A DNA stretch of 13,014 nucleotides, from contig JAUCGD010000082.1 in NCBI GenBank assembly GCA_030377945.1, positions 1 to 13,014 of the forward strand, given 5' to 3'. The notes under the pieces were generated by a model. The model saw only the letters and a list, made by a program, of their open reading frames with translations, did no database searches and was not told where the DNA came from. The translations under genes and the position numbers were made by a program. Within the stretch, counting starts at the first letter, position 1. Each line of letters starts with the position of its first letter. Positions 1 to 6,580 of this stretch are shown piece by piece. Source of the stretch: Desulfobacterales bacterium HSG17. GTDB taxonomy: Bacteria; Desulfobacterota; Desulfobacteria; Desulfobacterales; Desulfococcaceae.

Positions 1-20
1 TATCTGAATGAATACCGTAT

Positions 21-45
21 TAATTATAGGTTAAACCTATAATTA
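21..45. repeat. Perfect 12-bp-arm palindrome, possible operator
   Basis: The arm TAATTATAGGTT is followed by one central A and then its exact reverse complement. With a one-base spacer this is better suited to a dimeric DNA-binding protein site than to an RNA hairpin. No gene start is visible next to it inside the window. The gene it would control may lie to the left of the window, so its role is unknown. Confidence 0.5.
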
Positions 46-185
46 TAAGGATTGGATTTGTATGATTATAAACAAAAGTAAGTATGTGGAATTTAATTTA
101 TAGCGGTCGGGTGCGATATAATAGAGAAACGATGATTTGCGATGATGGGGTTGAAACACAATAGGAAGTATCGTAGTGGGAATGG
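46..185. other. Intergenic DNA with a lone TATAAT box
   Basis: No convincing gene is seen here. A consensus -10 hexamer TATAAT lies at 117-122 on the plus strand, but the sequence about 17 bases upstream is a poor -35. A plus-strand transcript from it would run into the hairpin and T-tract at 184-227. An ATG at 61-63 opens only a 13-codon frame and is not believed to be a gene. Confidence 0.3.
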
Positions 186-227
186 CTACATGGTATCCAA
201 TAAATAAGATTGTAGCCCTTTTTTTTT
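184..227 (+). terminator. Hairpin plus T9 tract inside the regulator gene's 3' end
   Basis: GGCTACA (184-190) pairs with TGTAGCC (211-217) across a 20-base loop and is followed by C and nine T residues on the plus strand. The same bases encode the lysine-rich end and stop codon of the minus-strand regulator. It would stop transcripts coming from the left. The long loop makes it a moderate candidate. Confidence 0.4.
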
Positions 228-1190
228 ACCCTTGAGCCCTAATTTGACCCTCAAATTTTGCCGGTGAAATATGACGGCACTCTTTGAAACACCCAAAACG
301 TCAGCAATTTCATCGCTGGTTTTACCAGACCTGACAAAATTGGCCACCGCCATTTCACGAGGTGTAATGTGCTTTAGTCGACTTACCAGCTTGGCTGAAA
401 AAGGGGAAAAAAGCTCTTTTAAATTATTTTGTAAAAGGTCCAGAACAGGTTTTTGACTTTCTAGTAAGTCCCAATTTCGCATTTTGACGAGAAGCGGCAT
501 GATATTGGTTTCAACGGAACTAATTACATTTTTTTGCAATTGTTTTATATCAAGGTTTCTGCGTTCCAATAGAACTTTTAAAGTGATGTCCGTCTTTTCC
601 AGTTCTGTTGACTTTTGCTCCAGACGAGCCATCAATCGCTTCACGAAAAGAGTGTTCCATAACGCTTCAAGTACGGAAGAAATCAAAGTGGCGTCAGTTT
701 CAGCATAATCGGCTGATCGACCCCAAAAAAATGCAATAACCCGGATATCGTCAGCAGTTACGAGTTGAACACCCATATATTTGGTCAAGGGCTGGAATTT
801 TGCTTTATTGTTGTTTGGGGCTGAATTATAAATGATTTGTTGCGTTTGTTTTTTGATGAACCCCAGCACCATTTTGCTTTCAGATTTACCAACCAAAAGG
901 GGGCCTGCTGGAAAGTTAAACGATTTAAGAATGGCATCGCTATGATTGACGAGCAACAATCGCCCATTCGGGGAATTCATAAAAATCGTTAATTTTTTGA
1001 CCGCCGCCGTCAATAGATCGTCTTCAGTGGCATAGTTGATTTTATTCAACCCATCTATGGGGGATAATTCTGATTTCAGGGCCGTACATTTTTCTATCGT
1101 CCGGCGGTTCATTTCCTGTTGCTGCGCCAACTGCTTTCCCAAGGATGCCACTTGGAGCTCAAGTTCCGTATAAGTTGGTTTTTTTGTCAT
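186..1190 (-). CDS. LuxR-type HTH transcriptional regulator with N-terminal sensor-like region
   Basis: A 334-residue cytoplasmic regulator. The first ~40 residues (MTKKPTYTELELQ...) form a short coiled coil of a kind common at the start of deltaproteobacterial signalling proteins. Residues ~50-185 look like a GAF-type sensor fold by spacing and hydrophobic pattern, but no ligand residues can be named. Residues ~185-235 are a second coiled coil. Residues ~272-330 are a clear LuxR-family helix-turn-helix: ITPREMAVANFV, then SGKTSDEIADVLGVSKSAV and HRQNLRVKLGL. There is no receiver domain, so control is probably by ligand or partner rather than phosphorylation. It is transcribed alone; the hairpin at 1249-1286 separates it from yebC. 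A promoter sits almost on top of the ATG and no Shine-Dalgarno is seen, so the mRNA may be leaderless. Target genes are unknown. Confidence 0.85.
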   Translation of the reverse strand: MTKKPTYTELELQVASLGKQLAQQQEMNRRTIEKCTALKSELSPIDGLNKINYATEDDLLTAAVKKLTIFMNSPNGRLLLVNHSDAILKSFNFPAGPLLVGKSESKMVLGFIKKQTQQIIYNSAPNNNKAKFQPLTKYMGVQLVTADDIRVIAFFWGRSADYAETDATLISSVLEALWNTLFVKRLMARLEQKSTELEKTDITLKVLLERRNLDIKQLQKNVISSVETNIMPLLVKMRNWDLLESQKPVLDLLQNNLKELFSPFSAKLVSRLKHITPREMAVANFVRSGKTSDEIADVLGVSKSAVIFHRQNLRVKLGLKGKKKGLQSYLLDTM

Positions 1191-1200
1191 GATGACAAAG

Positions 1201-1228
1201 GTTATAGCAGGTCAGAACGTGTGGTCAA
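1201..1228 (-). promoter_or_regulatory. Sigma-70-type promoter of the LuxR-type regulator
   Basis: Read on the minus strand, TTGACC (1228-1223) is separated by 16 bases from TATAAC (1206-1201). The -10 box ends only ten bases before the start codon at 1190-1188. Transcription would begin a few bases before the ATG, leaving almost no leader. Confidence 0.55.
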
Positions 1229-1248
1229 TAACAGGATTTATCAAAATC

Positions 1249-1286
1249 AAACAGCTACCTCTTAAGTAAAGGAGGTAGCTGTTTTT
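1249..1286 (-). terminator. Strong hairpin terminator after yebC
   Basis: Positions 1249-1261 pair perfectly with 1272-1284: 13 base pairs around a 10-base loop, with AGCTACCTC/GAGGTAGCT at the core. The plus-strand side runs into TTTTT, and the minus-strand side into TTTGATTTTG, so it could work in both directions. It lies ~20 bases past the yebC stop codon and most likely ends the radA-rlmE-yebC transcript. Confidence 0.75.
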
Positions 1287-1307
1287 AATCGTACTTTTGG
1301 ACGGGCA

Positions 1308-2042
1308 CTATATCATATCATCGGGGATATCAGCATTATTGTACGCTTGTTGAACGTCATCGCAATCTTCAAGCATATCCATCAAACGAATCATCCGCTC
1401 CGCTTCCTTACCGGTCAGTGAAACGGTATTTTGGGGCAACATGGTGACCTCTGCCGCAAGCGTTTGAATTCCAGCTTCATCAATAGTTGCTTTAACGGTT
1501 TCAAAATCAGCAGAATCAGTTATAATTTCAAAAACATTACCATCTTCCCGTACATCTTCGGCCCCGGCTTCTAAAGCGGTCTCCATTAAGGCTTCTTCAT
1601 CGACTCCGCTTTTGTCAACGGCGATGTATCCTTTCTTATCGAACATCCAGGCCACACACCCGTTTTCCCCTAAATTGCCGCCACATTTGGAAAAACAATG
1701 CCGGATTTCCGCTACTGCCCGGTTTTTGTTGTCTGATAAAGACTCTAAATAAACGGCGGCACCTGCCGGTCCATAGCCCTCATAGGTGGCTTCTTCATAA
1801 TTCACGCCTTCAAGATCCCCGGTACCTTTTTTAATGCCACGCTCAATGTTATCCTTGGGCATGTTTTCAGCCCGGGCGGCCAGGATGGCTGTTCGCAGAC
1901 GGGGGTTGGCTTCTGGGTCACCACCACCCATGCGGGCGGCCACGGTGATTTCTTTGATGAGTTTGGTAAATATTTTACCGCGTTTGGCATCGGTGGCGGC
2001 TTTTTTATGCTTGATGCTGGACCACTTACTGTGACCGGACAT
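1308..2042 (-). CDS. yebC: YebC/PmpR (TACO1) family protein
   Basis: A 244-residue full-length member of the YebC family, starting with the signature [20 protein letters not shown] and containing the conserved [15 protein letters not shown] and [15 protein letters not shown] segments (about residues 39-75). Two further alpha/beta domains follow, with YEGYGPAG and the acidic C-terminus typical of the family. The family was long annotated as a transcriptional regulator; more recent work points to a ribosome-linked role in translating difficult, proline-rich stretches, like mitochondrial TACO1. The start is firm: a GGAGGG ribosome site lies ahead of the ATG, within the 3' end of rlmE. Only three bases separate the two genes, so they are co-transcribed and probably translationally coupled. 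Confidence 0.95.
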   Translation of the reverse strand: MSGHSKWSSIKHKKAATDAKRGKIFTKLIKEITVAARMGGGDPEANPRLRTAILAARAENMPKDNIERGIKKGTGDLEGVNYEEATYEGYGPAGAAVYLESLSDNKNRAVAEIRHCFSKCGGNLGENGCVAWMFDKKGYIAVDKSGVDEEALMETALEAGAEDVREDGNVFEIITDSADFETVKATIDEAGIQTLAAEVTMLPQNTVSLTGKEAERMIRLMDMLEDCDDVQQAYNNADIPDDMI

Positions 2043-2045
2043 GGT

Positions 2046-2666
2046 TTATCCCTCCTGCTTCTTGTTTTTAGCGATTACAAATATTTCCATACTGGCTTTT
2101 CGTGTGCTTTGGGGTTTAAATGTTTTGCATGTTTGGAACATTTTTTTAACATCTGTCAAGAATTCATCAATCCCGGCCCCCATAAATACTTTGCAGATAA
2201 AATTTCCGCCGGGTTTTAATCGCTGCGTGGCAATCCAAAGTGCAGTTTCCGCAAGGGCGAGACTGCGAATGACATCCGTGCTGCGATTGCCGGTAGTATT
2301 AGGGGCCATATCACTCAAAACACAGTCAAATTGCGCTAATTCAGACCAAAAAGGTGCATCTGCCTCTGTTGCATCCGCTTCAAAAAAAAGAGCCTGTGGT
2401 GGTAGTTGGATTGTCAATGGATTTAGATCCACGCCTGCCACCCGCCCTTTGGGGCCGATGATTTTGGCGGTCAACAGCAACCAGGAACCCGGTGCACAGC
2501 CGAGATCTAGAATGGATTGCCCCTTTTTAAGAATGGCAAATTTGTTCTGGATTTCCTCCAGCTTGAACACCGAGCGGGCCGGGTAATTCATGGCCTTGGC
2601 CTTTTCAGTATAATGATCCGCCCATATATCGGGCTTTTGTTTTTTTTTGTTTTTTGGTTTCGGCAT
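2046..2666 (-). CDS. rlmE: 23S rRNA (uridine2552-2'-O)-methyltransferase RlmE (FtsJ/RrmJ)
   Basis: A 206-residue FtsJ-family methyltransferase, close to the usual ~205. It uses S-adenosylmethionine to methylate the ribose of U2552 in the ribosomal A loop during late 50S assembly. The SAM-binding motif DLGCAPGSW is at residues 54-62. All four catalytic residues of the K-D-K-E tetrad can be placed: K35 (RSVFKLEE), D119 (LSDMAP), K159 (FICKVFMG) and E194 (KASMEIFV). A basic N-terminal stretch (PKPKNKKKQKP) is typical for rRNA binding. It lies ~50 bases after radA and directly ahead of yebC on the same strand. A palindromic repeat sits in the gap to radA, so some transcription may be reset there. 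Confidence 0.95.
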   Translation of the reverse strand: MPKPKNKKKQKPDIWADHYTEKAKAMNYPARSVFKLEEIQNKFAILKKGQSILDLGCAPGSWLLLTAKIIGPKGRVAGVDLNPLTIQLPPQALFFEADATEADAPFWSELAQFDCVLSDMAPNTTGNRSTDVIRSLALAETALWIATQRLKPGGNFICKVFMGAGIDEFLTDVKKMFQTCKTFKPQSTRKASMEIFVIAKNKKQEG

Positions 2667-2687
2667 ATAATTTCTTTTCGTATAATG

Positions 2688-2726
2688 AGTGCCCGAACGA
2701 AAACTTGGATTTTTCGTTCAGGCACT
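2688..2726. repeat. Palindromic repeat overlapping the radA stop codon
   Basis: Two 16-base arms (2688-2703 and 2711-2726) pair at 15 of 16 positions around a 7-base loop. The right arm read on the minus strand is AGTGCCTGAACGAAAA, and the radA stop codon TGA (2718-2720) lies inside it. No T-tract follows on the minus strand, so it is not a standard intrinsic terminator. The identical 16-mer recurs at 12893-12908, which marks it as a dispersed repeat (REP- or MITE-like). Confidence 0.7.
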
Positions 2727-4091
2727 GAATATGATGTCCATGGCCGCCCGTATATTTGAAACGCCAATAACCTGAGTGCCGGGGGCCATTTTAACGCGTT
2801 TGGCATTGCCCGCTGGAACTACAAAATCCGTGAATCCCATTTTTACTGCTTCAGCCATACGATTTTCGATATGTCCGACAGCACGGATTTCACCGGCCAG
2901 ACCGATTTCACCCATGACCAACATCTTTGTAGCCACTGGTTTGTCCAGAAAACTGCCGGCAAGGGCGGCAACCACAGCCAAGTCAACAGCTGGTTCATTT
3001 ACACGTACACCACCCGCTACATTCATGAAAATATCATGACCCAGCAGATGAATGGAAAGGCGCTTGTCCATGACGGCGGTTAATAAAGCGACCCGACCCG
3101 CATCCAGGCCGATTATGGTTCGTTTGGGTGAGGCAAAGCTAGTGGGGGTACATAGTGCCTGGACTTCGACTAGAATTGGACGGCTGCCTTCCAAGCTGGC
3201 TGCAACCACCGACCCGGAGGTCAAATCAGGGCGCTCTGATAAAAACAACCCGGACGGATTGGGTACTTCCGCCAACCCTTTTGTTTTCATTTCAAAAACA
3301 CCGATTTCATTGGTGGAACCGAATCTGTTTTTTACCGCCCGTAAGATGCGAAATACATGGTGCCGGTCACCTTCAAAATAAAGCACGGTATCCACCATGT
3401 GCTCCATAATCCGAGGGCCGGCGATTGCACCTTCTTTGGTGACATGACCGACTAAAAAAACTGGAACACCGGTCCTTTTGGCGAACATTAATAGTTTCAA
3501 TGTTGCTTCCCGTACTTGACCCACGCTGCCCGGGGCAGAGGGTAGGGCGCTGTTGAACATGGTTTGAATGGAATCGACCACCATGGCCGTCGGCAGCATT
3601 TTTTCAGCGGTTGTCAACACTTGGTCCATGTCGATTTCCGCACTGACATGAATATTGGAATGAACGGCATTCAGGCGATCCGCCCGCATCCGTATCTGGC
3701 GTGCGGATTCTTCGCCGGAAATATAAAGAACCTGCCCGCCGGCCTTGGCAATTCCACCAAATGCCTGGAGCACGAGGGTTGATTTGCCGATGCCGGGATC
3801 ACCGCCAATGAGAATCAAAGTTCCGGCCACCAGACCGCCACCTAAAACCCGATCCAGCTCATTAATGCTGGTGGACCGCCGCTCTTCCGGATCCAGAACC
3901 ACTTCATCCAAGGGTTGAACCCGGTTGGTGGGGAAGGCGCCGCTATTCCCTGTATTGTATCTATTTTCAGTTTCGGCCTGCTCTTCAGAAAGGCTTTCCC
4001 AGGTCCCACAATCCGGACATTTTCCCATCCATTTAGGTGTCTGGTACCCGCAGGACTGGCAGGTGAAAACGGTTTTGGTTGATTTTTTCAT
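2718..4091 (-). CDS. radA: DNA repair protein RadA (Sms)
   Basis: A 457-residue, full-length RadA, a hexameric RecA-like helicase that helps RecA process branched recombination intermediates. The N-terminal C4 zinc finger uses C11, C14, C25 and C28 (FTCQSCGYQTPKWMGKCPDC). The ATPase core has Walker A GGDPGIGKST at residues 96-105, Walker B around MVVDSIQT (170-177), and the RadA-specific KNRFG motif at 254-258. A Lon-protease-like domain without protease activity fills ~290-457 (GGVRVNEPAVDLAV near 360-373). The start is fixed by an in-frame stop three codons upstream, although no good Shine-Dalgarno precedes it. It is the first gene of the radA-rlmE-yebC run and is divergent from the PHP phosphatase. 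The last two residues and stop codon fall in the palindromic repeat. Confidence 0.96.
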   Translation of the reverse strand: MKKSTKTVFTCQSCGYQTPKWMGKCPDCGTWESLSEEQAETENRYNTGNSGAFPTNRVQPLDEVVLDPEERRSTSINELDRVLGGGLVAGTLILIGGDPGIGKSTLVLQAFGGIAKAGGQVLYISGEESARQIRMRADRLNAVHSNIHVSAEIDMDQVLTTAEKMLPTAMVVDSIQTMFNSALPSAPGSVGQVREATLKLLMFAKRTGVPVFLVGHVTKEGAIAGPRIMEHMVDTVLYFEGDRHHVFRILRAVKNRFGSTNEIGVFEMKTKGLAEVPNPSGLFLSERPDLTSGSVVAASLEGSRPILVEVQALCTPTSFASPKRTIIGLDAGRVALLTAVMDKRLSIHLLGHDIFMNVAGGVRVNEPAVDLAVVAALAGSFLDKPVATKMLVMGEIGLAGEIRAVGHIENRMAEAVKMGFTDFVVPAGNAKRVKMAPGTQVIGVSNIRAAMDIIFSA

Positions 4092-4201
4092 GGGAGGTTA
4101 TTTTGCCCGTTAGTGTTGATTTGACATCGGCCAGCATAACATGCAAATGATTGCGCTTCAACTAATGTGAGCCTAATTTGGACTTTTTGCGGGACCATCG
4201 C

Positions 4202-4990
4202 ATGATTGATTATCACACGCATACAGCATTATGTAACCATGCTCGTGGAACCCCTTTGGACTATATCCACGCAGCAATGGAAAAAGGACTTTCCCAGATA
4301 TGTTTTTTGGATCACCTGACTTTTGCTGAGGATTTCAGGAACTCAATGCAACCTGCGGAAGTGCCGCTCTATTTTCATATGATTCAGGAATTGAAACATG
4401 CTTTTACAGGACAAATCCAAGTCAAGGTCGGTATGGAGGTGGATTATAATCCTGAGCAGTTGGATCTCTGCCTTTCCATCTTAGAACCTTTTGACTGGGA
4501 TGTGATCGCTGCCTCGGTGCACTATATCGGTGGGTTGAATTTTGTCAGTCGCAGGTCGCGCGCAGAATTGGTCGGGTGGGGGGAAGATAAAATTTTAGAA
4601 TCTTATTTGGATAAAGTGGAGGCGTTATTAGAGGGTGATTGGTTTGATTTTGTCTGTCATCTGGATGTATTTAAAAAATTCGGTGCCCCTTTTCCACATA
4701 CCTTGCCGCCTCAAATCAATAGAATTTTAGATTTAATGGCAGAAAAGAACATTGCTCTGGAACTCAATACAAGCGGTATGCGACATGCGGCAGGCCAATA
4801 TTATCCGGATTCGGTTATTTTGAGGGAGGCCCATCGACGTGGGGTCAAAGCAGTGCTCGGCTCAGATGCCCACACTTCCGATGAAGTCGGTTTTCAGTGG
4901 AAAGAAGCACTTGTTAAGCTGAAACGCGCAGGGTTTGATCATATTCAAGGGTATTCCAAAAGAGTCCCGGAAGTGATTCCCATCCCGTAA
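4202..4990 (+). CDS. HisJ-like PHP-domain histidinol-phosphatase family protein
   Basis: About 262 residues of the PHP metal-dependent phosphoesterase fold. Metal-ligand motifs appear in order: YHTHT near the N-terminus, FLDHL, GMEVDYNP, ASVHYIGG, VCHLDVFKK, LELNTSG and GSDAHTSDEVG near the C-terminus. The layout and length match the HisJ family, which removes phosphate from L-histidinol phosphate in histidine synthesis. HisJ-like proteins can act on other substrates, and no his gene is nearby, so the substrate is not proven. I chose the ATG at 4202 because GGGA lies seven bases upstream and the protein then starts directly with the first PHP motif. A TTG start at 4178 would add eight residues and has no convincing ribosome site. 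Confidence 0.85.
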   Translation: MIDYHTHTALCNHARGTPLDYIHAAMEKGLSQICFLDHLTFAEDFRNSMQPAEVPLYFHMIQELKHAFTGQIQVKVGMEVDYNPEQLDLCLSILEPFDWDVIAASVHYIGGLNFVSRRSRAELVGWGEDKILESYLDKVEALLEGDWFDFVCHLDVFKKFGAPFPHTLPPQINRILDLMAEKNIALELNTSGMRHAAGQYYPDSVILREAHRRGVKAVLGSDAHTSDEVGFQWKEALVKLKRAGFDHIQGYSKRVPEVIPIP

Positions 4991-5033
4991 GGGATTTTAA
5001 TGTAGTCTTATAAAAAATTAAAGTGTAGGCATC

Positions 5034-5903
5034 GTGAAAAACAACATAAAGCATATCATTTATCTTGGCATCCTATTTTTATTCACTACGGGAGGGATAT
5101 CCCCGGCTGCCGGCATCAGCGCCGATAAGCGATTTGATTTTCTGACTACGCGTTTGATCGCAGACGGCCATGGGATAAAACGCATCAAAGAGTTGTACGG
5201 CAATCCAAAGTTGAAATTTAAGGGCAAATTGGTGGCTATTTTTTTGCGTTACAGCGAAGGGTCGCTGGATTATAATCAGTTTCTGTCAGCGTCAAACATT
5301 GCCAAAGCTAAAAACTACATGGCTGAAAATGCCACGATTTTTCAAACAGCCACAGCGCGATATGCTGTCCCGGCGGAATTCATTACAGCCATTATATTGA
5401 TTGAGACCCAGCTCGGCGGCAATGTGGGCAGAAGCCCGGTTTTGGCCTGTCTTTCCACTCTCGCTTCCATTTCGGAACCAACCGTGCGCAAAGGATTTTA
5501 CGATTCCATCAAACATAACAGCAGGCTGCATGGCCCGGAATTCGAAGCTTGGGCAGATCGAAAATCTGCCTGGGCCTATGAAGAAGTAAAGGCTTTTTTG
5601 GTGTATACTGAAAAAGGCAGCCAAAACCCTCTCTTGATAAAGGGCTCGTTTGCCGGCGCAATGGGGCTCAGCCAGTTCATGCCCAGCAATATTTTAAAAT
5701 ACGGTGCCGACGGCAATGAAGATGGCCGGGTGGACCTTTTTATTCATGAGGATGCTATCATGAGTGTGGCCTCCTATTTGGCTGGTTTCGGCTGGGTACC
5801 TGATTTGTCGTTTGAAGCAAAACAAAAAGTCATCTGGGAATACAATCACAGCACACCCTATGTGGAGACTGTTTTTAAAATTGCAGAAAGGCTTATCAAA
5901 TGA
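5034..5903 (+). CDS. MltB-like lytic murein transglycosylase (SLT_2 domain)
   Basis: A 289-residue exported enzyme that cleaves the MurNAc-GlcNAc bond of peptidoglycan to form 1,6-anhydroMurNAc ends. Residues 1-26 are a signal peptide (NNIKHIIYLGILFLFTTGG) with no lipobox cysteine, so unlike E. coli MltB it should be soluble in the periplasm. The catalytic glutamate is E124 in AIILIETQLGGNVG, matching the MltB active-site segment. GSFAGAMGLSQFMPS at 204-218 and the following DGNEDGRVDLF are family hallmarks; the near-C-terminal NHSTPYVETV is also typical. Translation starts at GTG 5034 with a weak AGG ahead. The gene ends in a 4-base ATGA overlap with the small membrane protein. It lacks the C-terminal peptidoglycan-binding domain seen in some relatives. 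Confidence 0.9.
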   Translation: MKNNIKHIIYLGILFLFTTGGISPAAGISADKRFDFLTTRLIADGHGIKRIKELYGNPKLKFKGKLVAIFLRYSEGSLDYNQFLSASNIAKAKNYMAENATIFQTATARYAVPAEFITAIILIETQLGGNVGRSPVLACLSTLASISEPTVRKGFYDSIKHNSRLHGPEFEAWADRKSAWAYEEVKAFLVYTEKGSQNPLLIKGSFAGAMGLSQFMPSNILKYGADGNEDGRVDLFIHEDAIMSVASYLAGFGWVPDLSFEAKQKVIWEYNHSTPYVETVFKIAERLIK

Positions 5904-6169
5904 CCCAAGCCCAATTGATCATTATCGGCATCGGTACCACCTGCTGGATTTTAACCTGCTTGGCCCTTTTAGATGTTGCTAAAAAGGATTTCGGCGGCAT
6001 TGAAAAAAAGGCCGCCTGGGGCTTTGTGGCCTTTTTCCCGTTTTTGGGTTTTTTGATCTATTTCATCTTTGGCGCCCGCAAAGGCAAGCGAATCCTTAAA
6101 AACACGCTGCCCGATCAGCCAAATCCAAACACCCCGACGTCAACAAGCTCCATTCAAAAAAACAATTGA
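5900..6169 (+). CDS. Small two-helix membrane protein (phospholipase D N-terminal-like)
   Basis: An 89-residue protein with two hydrophobic helices, at residues ~4-24 and ~35-53. Between them lies the LLDVAKKDFGGIEKKAAWG segment, followed by FPFLGFLIYFIFGARKGKR. This pattern (aspartate after helix 1, W-(x)n-P-x-x-G-x-x-x-Y-x-x-F-G in helix 2) matches the PLDc_N family, a membrane anchor found alone or at the N-terminus of cardiolipin-synthase-like proteins. The C-terminal tail is short, polar and proline/threonine-rich. It starts within the last codon of the transglycosylase (ATGA overlap), so the two are translationally coupled. Function is unknown; a role in the envelope is a reasonable guess from its partner. 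Confidence 0.75.
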   Translation: MTQAQLIIIGIGTTCWILTCLALLDVAKKDFGGIEKKAAWGFVAFFPFLGFLIYFIFGARKGKRILKNTLPDQPNPNTPTSTSSIQKNN

Positions 6170-6194
6170 CAAAACCCGGCTCATCCCATACACG
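6166..6194 (+). promoter_or_regulatory. Candidate tRNA-Glu promoter
   Basis: A perfect TTGACA (6166-6171) is followed after 17 bases by TACACG (6189-6194), a weak -10. The predicted start lies ~36 bases before the tRNA. The -35 box overlaps the stop codon of the preceding gene. Confidence 0.4.
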
Positions 6195-6237
6195 ATTCTG
6201 CGCGTTCATGATGTTATTTTTATCCCAATCAAATCAT

Positions 6238-6313
6238 GGCCCCATCGTCTAGTGGTCTAGGACGTCGGCCTCTCACGCCGGTAACGCGGGTTCGAACCCC
6301 GCTGGGGTCACCA
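6238..6313 (+). tRNA. tRNA-Glu (anticodon CTC), CCA encoded
   Basis: A 76-base cloverleaf can be folded by hand. The acceptor stem GGCCCCA pairs with TGGGGTC (one G-T pair). The D arm is GTCT...GGAC. The anticodon stem TCGGC/GCCGG encloses the loop CTCTCAC with anticodon CTC at 6272-6274. The T arm contains GGGTTCGAACCCC. Discriminator A and the CCA end are in the DNA. The D arm and variable region closely follow bacterial tRNA-Glu. It decodes GAG. It is also the boundary between the housekeeping block and the accessory region to the right. Confidence 0.95.
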
Positions 6314-6325
6314 TCTATAAAATAA

Positions 6326-6358
6326 AGGGTTTACGAGGAATCGTAAGCCCTTTTTTTA
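6326..6358 (+). terminator. Rho-independent terminator of tRNA-Glu
   Basis: An 11-base-pair stem (6326-6336 with 6341-6351, one T-G pair) closes a GGAA tetraloop and is followed by a run of T residues. It begins 13 bases after the tRNA. Confidence 0.9.
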
Positions 6359-6359
6359 T

Positions 6360-6575
6360 ACCTGAGGATTTATTTTCCAACCCTATTTCCAACCTTCGAG
6401 ACGTATTTAGAGGTACATTGAAGTAATCCAATGGATGGGTGATTGATACTATTTATTGAATTACTCGGATGTTTTTGGGGGAAGAGGTTGGTATCATGAT
6501 AAAAATTCGCCCCTGCGACTTTCAAAATTTGCCCTATTTTCTCATCACCCAAACCAACCAATCAGATTTGTTATT
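6360..6575. other. Non-coding or decayed DNA between the tRNA terminator and IS1380
   Basis: No convincing gene is visible. A 63-codon minus-strand frame (6370-6561) has no recognisable motif. An imperfect inverted repeat (AGTAATCCAAT near 6424 and ATTGAATTACT near 6458) could form a hairpin. Because it abuts a tRNA 3' end it may be the edge of an integrated element, but no integrase remnant was identified. Confidence 0.3.
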
Positions 6576-6580
6576 TACTA
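6576..6580. repeat. Target-site duplication TACTA, left copy
   Basis: TACTA lies directly outside the left inverted repeat of the IS1380 element and is repeated at 8369-8373 directly outside the right one. Confidence 0.8.

Noticed and set aside
2041..2586. A 181-codon plus-strand frame opposite rlmE
   Set aside because: It is the antisense shadow of a clearly conserved methyltransferase gene.
2688..2726. Ordinary intrinsic terminator after radA
   Set aside because: No T-tract follows on the minus strand, and the arm recurs elsewhere in the window, so a dispersed repeat fits better.
4121..4149. TTGACA upstream of the PHP gene as a promoter
   Set aside because: The -35 is perfect, but no acceptable -10 lies at 16-18 bases, so it was not annotated.
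4178..4201. TTG start for the PHP phosphatase
   Set aside because: The ATG at 4202 has a better-placed GGGA and begins right before the first PHP motif, as in relatives.
6370..6561. Possible integrase remnant next to the tRNA (63-codon minus frame)
   Set aside because: No tyrosine-recombinase motif (R-H-R-Y) is present and no other support was found.
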